From: Candidatus Thiocaldithrix dubininis
Lineage (GTDB): Bacteria > Pseudomonadota > Gammaproteobacteria > Thiotrichales > Thiotrichaceae
Reading direction: 5' to 3'
Assembly: GCA_029972135.1 (NCBI GenBank)
Contig: CP124755.1
Span: 2,789,001 to 2,853,000, forward strand
Length of the DNA: 64,000 bases
The notes beneath the pieces were generated by a model that worked only from the letters and a program-made list of their open reading frames with translations, ran no database searches and was not told the origin of the DNA. The translations under genes were made by a program, and so were the position numbers. Position 1 is the stretch's first letter. Every line of letters starts with the position of its first letter. Positions 24,057 through 34,500 of the stretch are shown one piece after another.

Positions 24057-25525
24057 ATTATATAATACTCATTTTTATTACAACGTTTCTTGTTCTTCTT
24101 AATTTAATCATTAATATAAAAAACAAGTTATATTTCAATGATTTAATTATTTTAACAATAATACTGAGCTTTAATTTAGTTTTAACAGACAATATAATTC
24201 TGAGCCTTCTTTCTACTGGAATTTTAATCTTTATATTAAAAACCATTAACGAATCGAAATATAAAGCGCTTAATGAATTTATAGTATTTTCAGATATTGC
24301 TTTATTTAGCCAAGTATTCTTTTATCCGCGCTTATATCTTCCATTTTTAAACTTAAGACTCATTATATTTATTTTACCTATTATATTTTTGCTGAGTTAT
24401 TTTCTAATATTTTTACTGCCAAAATGGTCTCTAAGCAACCATTACTTTTCATATATTTCTCTAATTCTTTTAATTTCATCTGAGTTATTCTATATTAAGA
24501 GAATAATTTTCATAGATAACATAAGTAAATCAATAAGTAAATATGGATTATTAACACACTTATTAAAAGGTTTAGAAGTCAGCATTGCACAAATTAACAA
24601 TAAAAACTTTATAACTGATTTAAATCAAAAATCGTTTTTACAAATTACCCCCAAAAAACTTGATTATAAACCCGTTATAATTACCATACAAAGTGAATCT
24701 TTCTTTAATCCTGAAAAACTACAGATTGATTATAAAAGTAGTTTTCTACCCATCTACAAAAAAATTCTCCAAGAATCTTATCAGTTTGGTGAGTTAAAAG
24801 TTCCAGCTTGGGGCGCAAATACTATGCGTTCAGAATTTGCTTTTTTAAGCGCTATTCCCAATAACTTATTAGGTGCAATTCGCTATTACCCCTATCTTTT
24901 CTTAAATCGCTCATCATTAGTTACGTTGCCAAATTATCTCAAACAGCAAGATTACTATTGTATTTGTATACACCCTTACCCATCTGGATTTTTCCGGCGA
25001 AATAAAGTCTTTAAACATTTGGGTTTTGACTTATTTTTAGATATTGAACAGTTTCAGTCAGCAGAAAAATTTGGTGCTTATATTAGCGATCAAGCGGTCG
25101 CCCTAAAGATTATTGAATGTATTGAATATTACACTGAGAAGCCTTTATTTATCTTTGCAATCACGATGGAAAATCACGGACCTTTGCATTTAGAAAAGGT
25201 TTCACAAAACGAAACTTATTATTACCTAAAACCAAATACTATTAAAAAGCCTCATAATTTAATTGCTTACTTAAGGCATTTAGCGAATGCTGATAAAATG
25301 TTGGAAATTGTTATTCAACACTTAAAGCAAAATTCTAAACCTAGTACATTATGTTTTTATGGGGATCATGTACCTAGTATGCCTGATATTTATGAAGAAT
25401 TAGATTATAAAACTCCTGATACTAACTATTTTATTTGGCACTCTTATAAAAAACCCACAAAACAAAATAATAATAAAACTATTGATATTGCTGAGCTAGC
25501 AAAAGATTTACTTGATGGTCTGTAG
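24053..25525 (+). CDS. LTA-synthase-like sulfatase-fold membrane transferase (WcbQ-like), 490 aa
   Basis: The first ~160 residues contain several hydrophobic helices (about five). The rest is an extracytoplasmic alkaline-phosphatase/sulfatase fold like LtaS and OpgB: VIITIQSESFFNP (metal-binding Glu), WGANTMRSEF with the presumed nucleophile Thr at about residue 257, TMENHGP, and FYGDHVPSM (metal-binding Asp/His). Such enzymes move phosphoglycerol or phosphoethanolamine from phospholipid to a surface glycan or lipid. It overlaps the SDR by four bases (ATGA) and its 3' end overlaps the convergent formyltransferase gene by 18 bases. Very AT-rich, suggesting transfer. Exact donor and acceptor unknown. 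Confidence 0.82.
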   Translation: MNYIILIFITTFLVLLNLIINIKNKLYFNDLIILTIILSFNLVLTDNIILSLLSTGILIFILKTINESKYKALNEFIVFSDIALFSQVFFYPRLYLPFLNLRLIIFILPIIFLLSYFLIFLLPKWSLSNHYFSYISLILLISSELFYIKRIIFIDNISKSISKYGLLTHLLKGLEVSIAQINNKNFITDLNQKSFLQITPKKLDYKPVIITIQSESFFNPEKLQIDYKSSFLPIYKKILQESYQFGELKVPAWGANTMRSEFAFLSAIPNNLLGAIRYYPYLFLNRSSLVTLPNYLKQQDYYCICIHPYPSGFFRRNKVFKHLGFDLFLDIEQFQSAEKFGAYISDQAVALKIIECIEYYTEKPLFIFAITMENHGPLHLEKVSQNETYYYLKPNTIKKPHNLIAYLRHLANADKMLEIVIQHLKQNSKPSTLCFYGDHVPSMPDIYEELDYKTPDTNYFIWHSYKKPTKQNNNKTIDIAELAKDLLDGL

Positions 25526-26299
25526 TAAGTTCTTCACGTTAATTAACGAATGTTGTTTTAATAAATTACCAACATCATATGTACTAGGCCAAGAATCATA
25601 ACTAGTATTGTCGTTTTCTGTTTTAATAGTTGCCAATAAATCATTCATTCTTAGCAGTTTCAACAAAGACTCAATACCTAAAATGAATAATTTACAGTTT
25701 ACTAAAAACAAACTTGTTTCCACGTTTCGTTTATAAACTATTTTTTTTATTATACTGCCTGTATCAAAGGATTCATCTTGATAGTGTAAGGTAACCCCTA
25801 ATTTTTTTTCATTACGTAATAACATATAAAAAGCAGGATCAACACCTTTATAGACAGGTAACAAACCGGGATGAATATTAAGGCATCCGTACTTAGGAAT
25901 ATCTAGTATATTTTTATCTATTAATTGGTTAAAGTGAGCGGACAGCAAATAATCTGCTTTATACTTTCTTATAATTAATTCTAATTTGTTTATATCCTTA
26001 GTTTTTAAAATATCAATTTTATCACTAAACAGCTTATTTTTAATAATTTTTTTTCGCTCACTAAAAATACTTAAAATTGAGTATCCTGTAGTGATTAAAA
26101 ATAAATAAAAAGCGTAATATAGCCCAACTTTTTTTAATAATTTTATACTATCAATAAGTACATAGCCTTGTTTTTTTAAGACCCTTGTCGATTCAATAAT
26201 CGCAACGACCTGGATATGGGATGCATTTAATAATCTTTCTAAAACCAAATCTGAATAAATACTTGGATAAGTACAAAAAATTACGCTTACTTTTCGCAC
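25508..26299 (-). CDS. Formyltransferase-fold protein (10-formyl-THF dependent type), 263 aa
   Basis: The central part matches formyl transferase N domains: LNIHPGLLPVYKGVDPAFYMLL, GVTLHYQDESFDTGSII. The catalytic triad Asn141-His143-Asp179 is present with the same 36-38 residue spacing as methionyl-tRNA formyltransferase and ArnA. There is no C-terminal OB domain for tRNA binding, so it is more like sugar-amine formyltransferases. The N-terminal ~100 residues (VSVIFCTYPSIYSDLVLERL) form the first half of the Rossmann-like fold. The start is GTG, touching the stop of the alpha-oxoamine synthase gene with no gap. The substrate is an amine in the capsule or its lipid, by inference. Confidence 0.8.
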   Translation of the reverse strand: MRKVSVIFCTYPSIYSDLVLERLLNASHIQVVAIIESTRVLKKQGYVLIDSIKLLKKVGLYYAFYLFLITTGYSILSIFSERKKIIKNKLFSDKIDILKTKDINKLELIIRKYKADYLLSAHFNQLIDKNILDIPKYGCLNIHPGLLPVYKGVDPAFYMLLRNEKKLGVTLHYQDESFDTGSIIKKIVYKRNVETSLFLVNCKLFILGIESLLKLLRMNDLLATIKTENDNTSYDSWPSTYDVGNLLKQHSLINVKNLLQTIK

Positions 26300-27628
26300 T
26301 TATTTATTCCAGTAATAAGCCAATTTTTTTACTGTTTCCTTTATCTGTTCTTCAGTATGTTCAGAACTGATAAAGAAGCGTAAACGTGACATGCCTTCTT
26401 CTACCGCAGGATAAAAAATAGGTTGCACATTAATATTTTCCCTAAATAAGGCATTTGATAACTTGCCTGCTTTAGCTGAGCTTTGTGTAATAGCAGGAAT
26501 CACGGATAGCCCTACACTTTTGCCGGTATTGATACCATTTTCTCGACATAAATCTAAAAATAATTGTCCGTTGTTACGTAATTGCTGCACTTTATTTGGC
26601 TCACGATGTAATAACTGTAAAGCTTCCAAAGCAGCAGCAGCTAAAGGTGGGGCAATACCCACACTATATAAAAAACCGGGGGCAAAATATTTTAGATTTT
26701 GAATAAGTGCATACTTACCTGCAATATAACCGCCACAACTTGCCAATGTTTTACTTAATGTTCCCATCCAAATATCAACATCCGTACCTGCTAAATTAAA
26801 ATGCTCACGAATGCCATACCCTTTATCACCTAACACACCTAAAGAGTGGGCTTCATCTACCATTAAACAAGCATTATAACGCCGTTTTATTTCAATAAAT
26901 TTAGGTAAATCAGGATAATCGCCATCCATACTATATAAGCCTTCAATGACGATTAAGACCTTAGCAAAATTTTGCCGTTGTGTTAGTAAGAGCTGCTCCA
27001 AAGCTTGCCAATCATTATGTGCAAACGGCATACGTTTTGCACCAGATAATTGAATACCTTGCAGTACACTATTATGAATCAGCGCATCATGTAGAATTAA
27101 GTCTTTATTATTAAATAAATAGCCAATGGTAGTTACATTAGTTGCGTGTCCACTGACATAGACAATGGCATCCTCTACTTGATAATGCTCGGCTAATGCC
27201 TTTTCTAAGGCTTGTTGCACGGGTCGTTCACCCGCAACAGGGCGACTAGCTGAAACAGAAGTTCCATACTGTGCAATCGCTTGCATAGCAGCTTGATTGA
27301 CTTCCGAGCGACCATTAAAACCTAGGTAATTATAATTGGCAAAATTAATAAAACTCTGGTTATTTATAGTAGTTTGATTATTGGCGACACCCTCATGTAC
27401 TTTAAAAAAGGGGTTGTCAATCCCTATTTTTCTACCCCCTTCTATTATAATTTGCATCGCGTTTTCATTAGGAAGGTCAATATTGCAGCTTTCAGTTTTG
27501 CTAGTTGAGAGCCTGACTTCCAATGTTTTTTTTTCAAGAGTCTGTATTTTCTTTTCAAGAACTGCTTGGGTCAACTTAGCTTTTAGGCTTTGACTCATAT
27601 TACTCAAATGTAATTTTTTTTTATCCAT
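26300..27628 (-). CDS. Alpha-oxoamine synthase (BioF/SPT-like; WcbT-like), 442 aa
   Basis: A PLP-dependent fold-type I enzyme of the AOS family (8-amino-7-oxononanoate synthase, serine palmitoyltransferase, KBL). Features: NFANYNYLGFNG, SRPVAGERPVQQALEKALAE, VDEAHSLGVLG and the PLP-binding Lys293 in GTLSKTLASCGG. These enzymes condense an acyl thioester with an amino acid, losing CO2, to give an amino-ketone. The first ~90 residues are an extra helical, charged extension (SLKAKLTQAVLEKK) absent from BioF and may dock to a carrier protein. An AAGGAG site precedes the ATG. It lies between the di-iron protein and formyltransferase, two genes from a PKS lacking a thioesterase, so it likely releases the PKS chain. 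Confidence 0.9.
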   Translation of the reverse strand: MDKKKLHLSNMSQSLKAKLTQAVLEKKIQTLEKKTLEVRLSTSKTESCNIDLPNENAMQIIIEGGRKIGIDNPFFKVHEGVANNQTTINNQSFINFANYNYLGFNGRSEVNQAAMQAIAQYGTSVSASRPVAGERPVQQALEKALAEHYQVEDAIVYVSGHATNVTTIGYLFNNKDLILHDALIHNSVLQGIQLSGAKRMPFAHNDWQALEQLLLTQRQNFAKVLIVIEGLYSMDGDYPDLPKFIEIKRRYNACLMVDEAHSLGVLGDKGYGIREHFNLAGTDVDIWMGTLSKTLASCGGYIAGKYALIQNLKYFAPGFLYSVGIAPPLAAAALEALQLLHREPNKVQQLRNNGQLFLDLCRENGINTGKSVGLSVIPAITQSSAKAGKLSNALFRENINVQPIFYPAVEEGMSRLRFFISSEHTEEQIKETVKKLAYYWNK

Positions 27629-27643
27629 AAAAATAAATACTCC

Positions 27644-28459
27644 TTAGCCACGCATAGAATAGGTAGCTAATACACGCTGCTCATTATTTTTTTTCCATTG
27701 TTCTAATAAAGCTTCATCATGCCGATTATTGGGATGGAAAGTAGGTGAAAAATAATGTAAATAGCCGGGGGTTAATTGAAAAAAGCTTGCTGGTTTTATA
27801 AAAATAAATTTACTTAACACTTTGACACGCTGCCATTTACTGACCTTGTCAACTTTTGCAAAATAATTCAAATAACCAATTAAACTTTTATAAAAGGCTA
27901 AAAATGCTAGTATCATCATACTAACCCGCATTAAGTAACTACCACCAATATATTGATAAACATTAAATGCAACCGCTTTATGTTCAATTTCTTCCACTGC
28001 ATGCCAGTTCAGAAAATCTTGATAAACGGGATGAATATCTTTTAACCATTCTGGGTGATTTAGAACGACTTCTGCAAAAATAGCAGTAAAATGTTCATAA
28101 GCAACTACTACGGCTAAACGCTGCTTTTTTGTCAATATTTTTTTTAATTTTTTAAATTTTCTGTCCTGATCTTGTTCAATTTTTTCAATATCATAACCTT
28201 GTGACTTTAAATAATCATTATGTAATTGATGGGCTCGGCTATGATGCGCCTCTTGTGCCGTAAATAATTGAATATCTTTCAGTAAAGTTGTGTCACTGAC
28301 ATCTTTACGGTATGCAGTAACAGCCTCAATAAAAAATAATTCCCCTTTAGGAAACATTAATAGCACAGCATTAAATGCATGCGTTAATACTGGATTATTT
28401 TGATACCAATATTTTGGTAGATCGTCAGGGGCGGGAAAACGTAGGGGTCTTACGTCCAT
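27644..28459 (-). CDS. PF10118-type 'metal-dependent hydrolase', probable di-iron protein, 271 aa
   Basis: I place the start at the ATG 28457-28459 (MDVRPLRFP) rather than a TTG eight codons upstream. The helical protein has a ferritin-like ligand pattern: a Glu in FFIEAV, ExxH in QEAHHS, a Glu in VAYEHFTA and a second ExxH in VEEIEHKA. This is the arrangement of carboxylate-bridged di-iron proteins and matches the PF10118 family, named metal-dependent hydrolase but poorly characterised. A hydrophobic stretch at ~180-205 suggests membrane contact. Related oxygenases hydroxylate or desaturate acyl chains, so tailoring of the PKS product is a reasonable guess. It is 15 bases upstream of the AOS gene. 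Confidence 0.78.
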   Translation of the reverse strand: MDVRPLRFPAPDDLPKYWYQNNPVLTHAFNAVLLMFPKGELFFIEAVTAYRKDVSDTTLLKDIQLFTAQEAHHSRAHQLHNDYLKSQGYDIEKIEQDQDRKFKKLKKILTKKQRLAVVVAYEHFTAIFAEVVLNHPEWLKDIHPVYQDFLNWHAVEEIEHKAVAFNVYQYIGGSYLMRVSMMILAFLAFYKSLIGYLNYFAKVDKVSKWQRVKVLSKFIFIKPASFFQLTPGYLHYFSPTFHPNNRHDEALLEQWKKNNEQRVLATYSMRG

Positions 28460-28516
28460 AAATAAAAGCCTATTATTTACCAAAAATCATAAGCAGATAT
28501 AAAACCCCTTTTTACT

Positions 28517-31500
28517 TTATTTTTCAACAATAACTTTTGCTAATTGCTCCACAGCTTCGTCTGTTAATGTACTACCTTGTTGCATAGCAATCTGTTTAGC
28601 AAACAATTTGGCATCATCTACAATCGTTTCTTGATCATTCATTAACTGTTGCGCTAATTTCTCTGCAACTTTTTCAACACTTGCGCCATCGGTTAATGCC
28701 ATTACAGGTAGTTTTACTGTAAAGCGATCTTCAATAATGGACACCAGTTCCATGCCCATTAAGGAGTCCATACCTAACTCGGTAATAGGCTTATTGGTAG
28801 CCAATTTTTCTAAGGGCAAACGTAAGATTTTGCTGATTTCACTTAATAATGCTTGAATTAATAAAGACTTAACCTCTGCGAAGGATTTCCCTTCAATTAG
28901 ACTGCGAATATCTGCATTATCAGAATTTGTTTCATTGCCTAAACGCCGCCATAAATTCGCATATTTGTTCGCTCGTGCTGACGGCATAAATTTTTGAATA
29001 TTGCGCCAATCCCAATTTACCACTGCCACGCCTGCCACAGAACTGCCCAGTACTTGCTCTAATTGCTGCAAGGCTTGTTGAGAGGCTAATGCTTTGCCAC
29101 CTAAGTGATTTTGCAGGCTATTTTTTACCGTACTATTACGCGCTAACATGCCCACGTCATCAATTGGTCCCCATGCAATATAATGAGCACTTAAGCCTTG
29201 TTGACGACGATAATGCGCTAATGTTTCTAAATAAGTATTAGCTGCCACATAATTCGCCTGCCCCGGATTGCCTAAATAAGTCGTAACCGATGAGTACAGC
29301 ACAAAAAATTGCAAGACTTTCGTTTGAGTTAACTCATGTAAGTGCCATGCCCCTAACATTTTAGGTGCAAGTACTGTTTGGAAACGCTCGGCATCTAATT
29401 TCCGAATAATGCCATCATCTAAAACCGTGGCAGCATGAATAATACCGTTTAAAGCAGGCAACGTCTGCTCGGCTGTTTGTAAAATTTGTGCTAACGCAAC
29501 TTTATCGGTTACATCACAGGCATAAGCGGCAACCTGCACGCCTTGTGCTTGGAATTCCGCAATCGCTTGCTGAGCCGTTTGTGTGCTTGCACCGCTACGG
29601 CTTAATAAAATGAGTGATTTAGCGCCTTTACCGACTAGCCAACGCGCGGTTTCTAAACCAAACCCGGCTAATCCCCCCGTAATTAAATAACTACCTTTAC
29701 TTAAATCTAATGTAGATTTCTTGCTGTCAGGTAAGCTAGGGCTTGGATAACCCGCCGTAAATGACACAATCACTTTGCCAATTTGCCGAGATTGTTGCAT
29801 ATAACGAAAGGCATCTTGAATTTGGTTCGCGCTAAATACCCGATGTGGTAATGGTCTTAATGCACCTTCTTGGAATAAAACCATCATTTCCGCAAATAAA
29901 CGTTTGGCAAGTTTGGGTTTTTCAATGAGAAGCTGATCCGCATCAATCCCATAATATGTAATATTATTGCGGAAGGGACGTAAGCCAATTTTGGTATTTT
30001 CGTAGAAGTCGCGTTTACCTAATTCTAAAAAGCGACCAAAGGGTTTCAATACAGTCAAATTACGGTTAATCGCCTCACCCGCAATCGAATTCAGAACCAC
30101 ATCCACACCTTTGCCGTCGGTTAACGCTAAAATATCATCGGCAAATTTAAGACTCCGAGAATCAAAAACATGATCCGCGCCCATTAAGCGTACTAAATCA
30201 CGTTTTTCTTCCGTACCGGCGGTCGCGAAAATTTCTGCACCGCAATAACGAGCATATTGAATCGCAGCTAAACCAATACCCCCAGCAGCCCCATGAATTA
30301 ATACCTTTTCACCTGCTTCTAATTGTGCCAAATGCTGCAACGCGTAATACACGGTAAAGAAAGTGGCGGGAATCGTGGCTGCCGCTTCATAACTCCATTC
30401 AGCCGGTTTAAGCGCAACGGCAGTGGTTTCGGTAATCACAGAACTGCTAAAACAGGCTGGAGCAAAGCCAATCACCGCTTGCCCAACTTTAAAATCATCA
30501 ACGGCTGAACCAACGCGCACCACTTCACCCGCTAATTCCATGCCTAAAGATGCACCCGCAAAACCATTTTCGACCGCTTCATCTGATAACCAACCTAAGG
30601 CATACATGACATCACGGAAATTTAAACCCGTTGCATAGGGTTTAATTTCGATTTCATGCGCTCCCAAGGTTCGTGAGGGCAGTGCTTTCCAATATAAATG
30701 TTTAAAACCCGGTGCAGCAAAATCTAAACAAACCGCTTGGCTAAATGCTGCCGTAGAGGAATGCAAGTTCGTAGGCTTTAAACGTAAACCATAACGCGCA
30801 TCCGCCCCCAACACCAATTCATCTTCATTTGCAGGTGACAACAATTCTTTGCTTAATAACTCAGCCGCTTGCGCTACCACTAAATCGGTTTGCAGATCAA
30901 TTAAACGGGGATTTAAATCGGGATGTTCATTCATTAACACCCGTCCAAATCCCCATAGTGGCGCTTGTTCAGGCAATAATGCGGCTTGTTTTTGCAAACT
31001 GAGTGGACTTGCACCCGCCGTAATTAACCAAAGTTTAGGGCGATGTTCGCCTACTGCCTCAATCGTTTGCGCCAAATTAATTAAGTCTGTGCAACGCGCC
31101 GTTTGTAAATCTAACAAACTGTATTCAGCCAACTGTGACACCGTTGCTAGACCTGCCAAATGCACTATTTGACTAAATGCGGTATCCGTTACCGCTTGCA
31201 AGGTTTGTTCTAAATGCGTGCTTAACTTAACCGTATGACCTGCTGCGCTTAATTGCGTTTGCAAGGCAGTAGCTAAATCATACGAATAACCTTGGCTATC
31301 TGCTGTAATAAGCCAATGTTCAGCCGCAGCTACGCTCTCAATTGGTATTTTTGTCTGCGCTTGCGCTTCAGCCATTAATAAACAAGCGCCTTGTTCACCA
31401 ATCGCATCAGGTTCAAGCAGACAATGCGAGTTAATAAAACCGGCTTCTGTTAAAACCGCTTGCCAAGTAGCCACCGGCAAACGACGTAATACATGACTTT

Positions 31501-34500
31501 GCTTGTTATCTTCAACCGCCAGCCAATGCTGAGATTCCAATCCTTCGGTAAAAGTGATTAAGGTATCCGGTAAATGTTCCAAGGCTAGCACCACGCCACC
31601 TTGTTGGAATAGCGCTTGCAGACGCCGCAACGCGATGGGTAACGGCGTTAACTGATGTAAGACATTACCTGCAATAATGATATCAAAGCCTTGACTGAGC
31701 AAGGTTTGATAGGCGTCCCCACTTAAATCAAAGGCTAACGGTATACATTGCACATAATCGTACTCGCTATAGGTGTCCTGCGCTTGCGCTAAACCCTCAG
31801 CACTCAACTCGGCAATAACGTAATCCGTTTGTGTTGAGGGTAACGCCGCTAATAATGCAGGGGTTAACACATCTGAATTGGCGCGCAACTCTAAAACACG
31901 TATACGCTGATTACCTGCCCACTGCGCCGCCAACTGTTTAACCAGTGTGTGTAGCGTCGGGTTCAATGCTTGCCATGTCGGTGAAGCCGCAAGCCAATGC
32001 TCTTGAATACTACTTTTTGCGGGCATGAGCACTTCAGTAGCGGCTAATTCTCCGGTCAATATTGCTAATAAATGCTCACCACTGCGCCCTAACCATGTTA
32101 ATTCAGGCAAATATTCAGGCGTCTCCATGAGACTTAACCAAATCGCGGCAGCTTCTGGGTAATTAATCTCCGCCAACAATTGCCAAGTATCGGTATCAAG
32201 TTCTAACGCTAATTCGTGTAACACCAACAATTGCAGCAACTGTTTAAGCAAGGGCTTATAAGCGGGCTGTACCCCTTTAGCGATTAAATCATCGAAACTA
32301 AAAGCCTGTTCTACGCCGACCAAAACCTGTAACGCATCCCAAGTATAACGCCCTACTAATACGTCATATAAAGGCACAACTTCATTAAAATGAGCAGCCC
32401 GATGGAGCGCCTGCGCTTGATCGGCTAAGGCGGCTTGCGCTAATGGCATTAAGCTTGCGACACCCAGCGCAGACGGCGTTGGCACACGCGGTAATAGAAT
32501 AGGCTCAAAGTGATATAAGCCCGGTGCTTGGCTTTGGCTATTAAATTCTACGCCTCTGAATCGGCAGTTCTCTAATTCTGCTAAAACCGTCCCTACATGA
32601 TCTGTTAATACAAAATTAGCCACGACTGAACGTGGACTTTGTTTTTTAACAGTTACCTGAATAAAGCAAGGCGCAACCCCTACATTATTATGATAAAGCT
32701 GTAATTTACCCACCTGAATAGGAATTAAAGCGGCTCGCTTACCTGCTTGTAAATCGTGCTGAAAAATATCGACTAAGACTTGAAAGCCCGCATCCAGTAA
32801 AGCAGGGTGTAATACATGTTCTGCCAACGTTGCATTTAAACAATCTGGCGTTTGTAGCTCAGCCAACGCCGCTAATTCACTTACCCAAACTTGCTGAACA
32901 CCTTGGAAAGCCGTTTTATAAGTTAAACCGACTTGCTGCGTTAATTGATAATGCTGTGGTTTATTAACTATGTGAGTAGCAGCAGCTTGTAACGCTGTAA
33001 TAGCTAACGCGCTCGGTTGTGCTTTAAACACTTGTCCTGTTAAACGCCCAACTACATTAAGCGTCCATTCATCTGTAGATAAACGATCTTTACTACTAAT
33101 TCTAAAACTAGCGTCTGCGGGATTCAGTACCAAGCGAGTCGTCTTAGTCGTCTCTGTTTCTAAAACAATAGGTTTATAAATTTCTAAATTTTCAAGACTA
33201 TAACTGGGTTGTTTTTGCCATTGCTGAGCAGCCGCCAAGCCCATTTCAACATAAGCAGCGGCAGGCATAACCACCGCTTCGCCCACAATATGATCCGCTA
33301 AATAAGGCACAATCGTGGTATCTAACTGATTTTCCCAAGTAGCTTCCGCCTCTTTTAGACGATAGCCTAATAAGGGATGCGTCCGATGTCGATTGACTAA
33401 ATCGTAACCCTCTTCCGTCAGTGGATACCAATAACGTTCCCGCTGCCACGGATAATTTGGCAAATTAACAAACTGCCCCGGCTGTTTAAACCAAGCACTC
33501 AAATCAAGCGGGCAACCTGCTAAATGTGTAGCAAATGCTGCTTGCTCTAATTTGGCTAAGGATTCTTGCTTATTACGAGCCGTTGCTAATACTAAGCCTT
33601 TGACATCAGCCGCATTCAATGCTTCCGTAACATAGCCACGTAAAATAGGATGCGGGGTAATTTCTAGGAATACGCGTGAGCCTTGCTGAATGGTATAATG
33701 CACGGCATCGGCAAAACGCACTGGCTCACGAATATTAAGCCACCAGTAATGCGCGTCTAAGGCTTCGGTCTTATCCCAAACTTGCCCAGTGACCGTCGAA
33801 ATAAATTGAATATCTGTGGTTTGAGTATCGGGTTTTAAATCAGCTAATGCAGCTAATAGCTCTGTTTGCACACTATCCATTGCACGGCTATGGAAAGCGT
33901 AATCCAAATCTAAAATTTTAAATAATTTACCTTTGATTGCAGGCTGTTGTCCTAATAACTCCAAAGCAGCTACGTCGCCGGATAAGGTCAAAGAATTTTC
34001 ACTATTAATGCCCGCAATTTCAATATGCTGGCTTAACGCTAGCTCGGTTATGAGTTGCTCAGCCATAGGCAAACTAATACCCACCGCTGCCATTCGCCCC
34101 AAGCCTTGAGTTTTTGCTTGCGCCAAACTACGTTGGTAAATCACTCTAACCGCTTGTGGCAAGCTTAATAAACCGGCTGCCCATGCAGCAGCAACCTCAC
34201 CCACGCTATGCCCTAACACTGCCGCCGGTTTGACACCCCAAGCACGTAATACTGTTACCGTGGCAACTTGCAACGCAAACAATAACGGTTGCGCAATTTC
34301 GGTCTGTTGTAACTCAACTGTGGATTCGGTATTGAATGCAGCTAACAAGTCATAATCAGAATAATGTGCAAATAATACAGCGACTTCTTGAATAGCAGCC
34401 TGAAACACTAAGCTTTCAGCATACAACTTACGTCCCATTCCCTGCCACTGCGAGCCATTACCGCTAAACACCCAAACTAAAGGGCTATCAACTGCGATTA

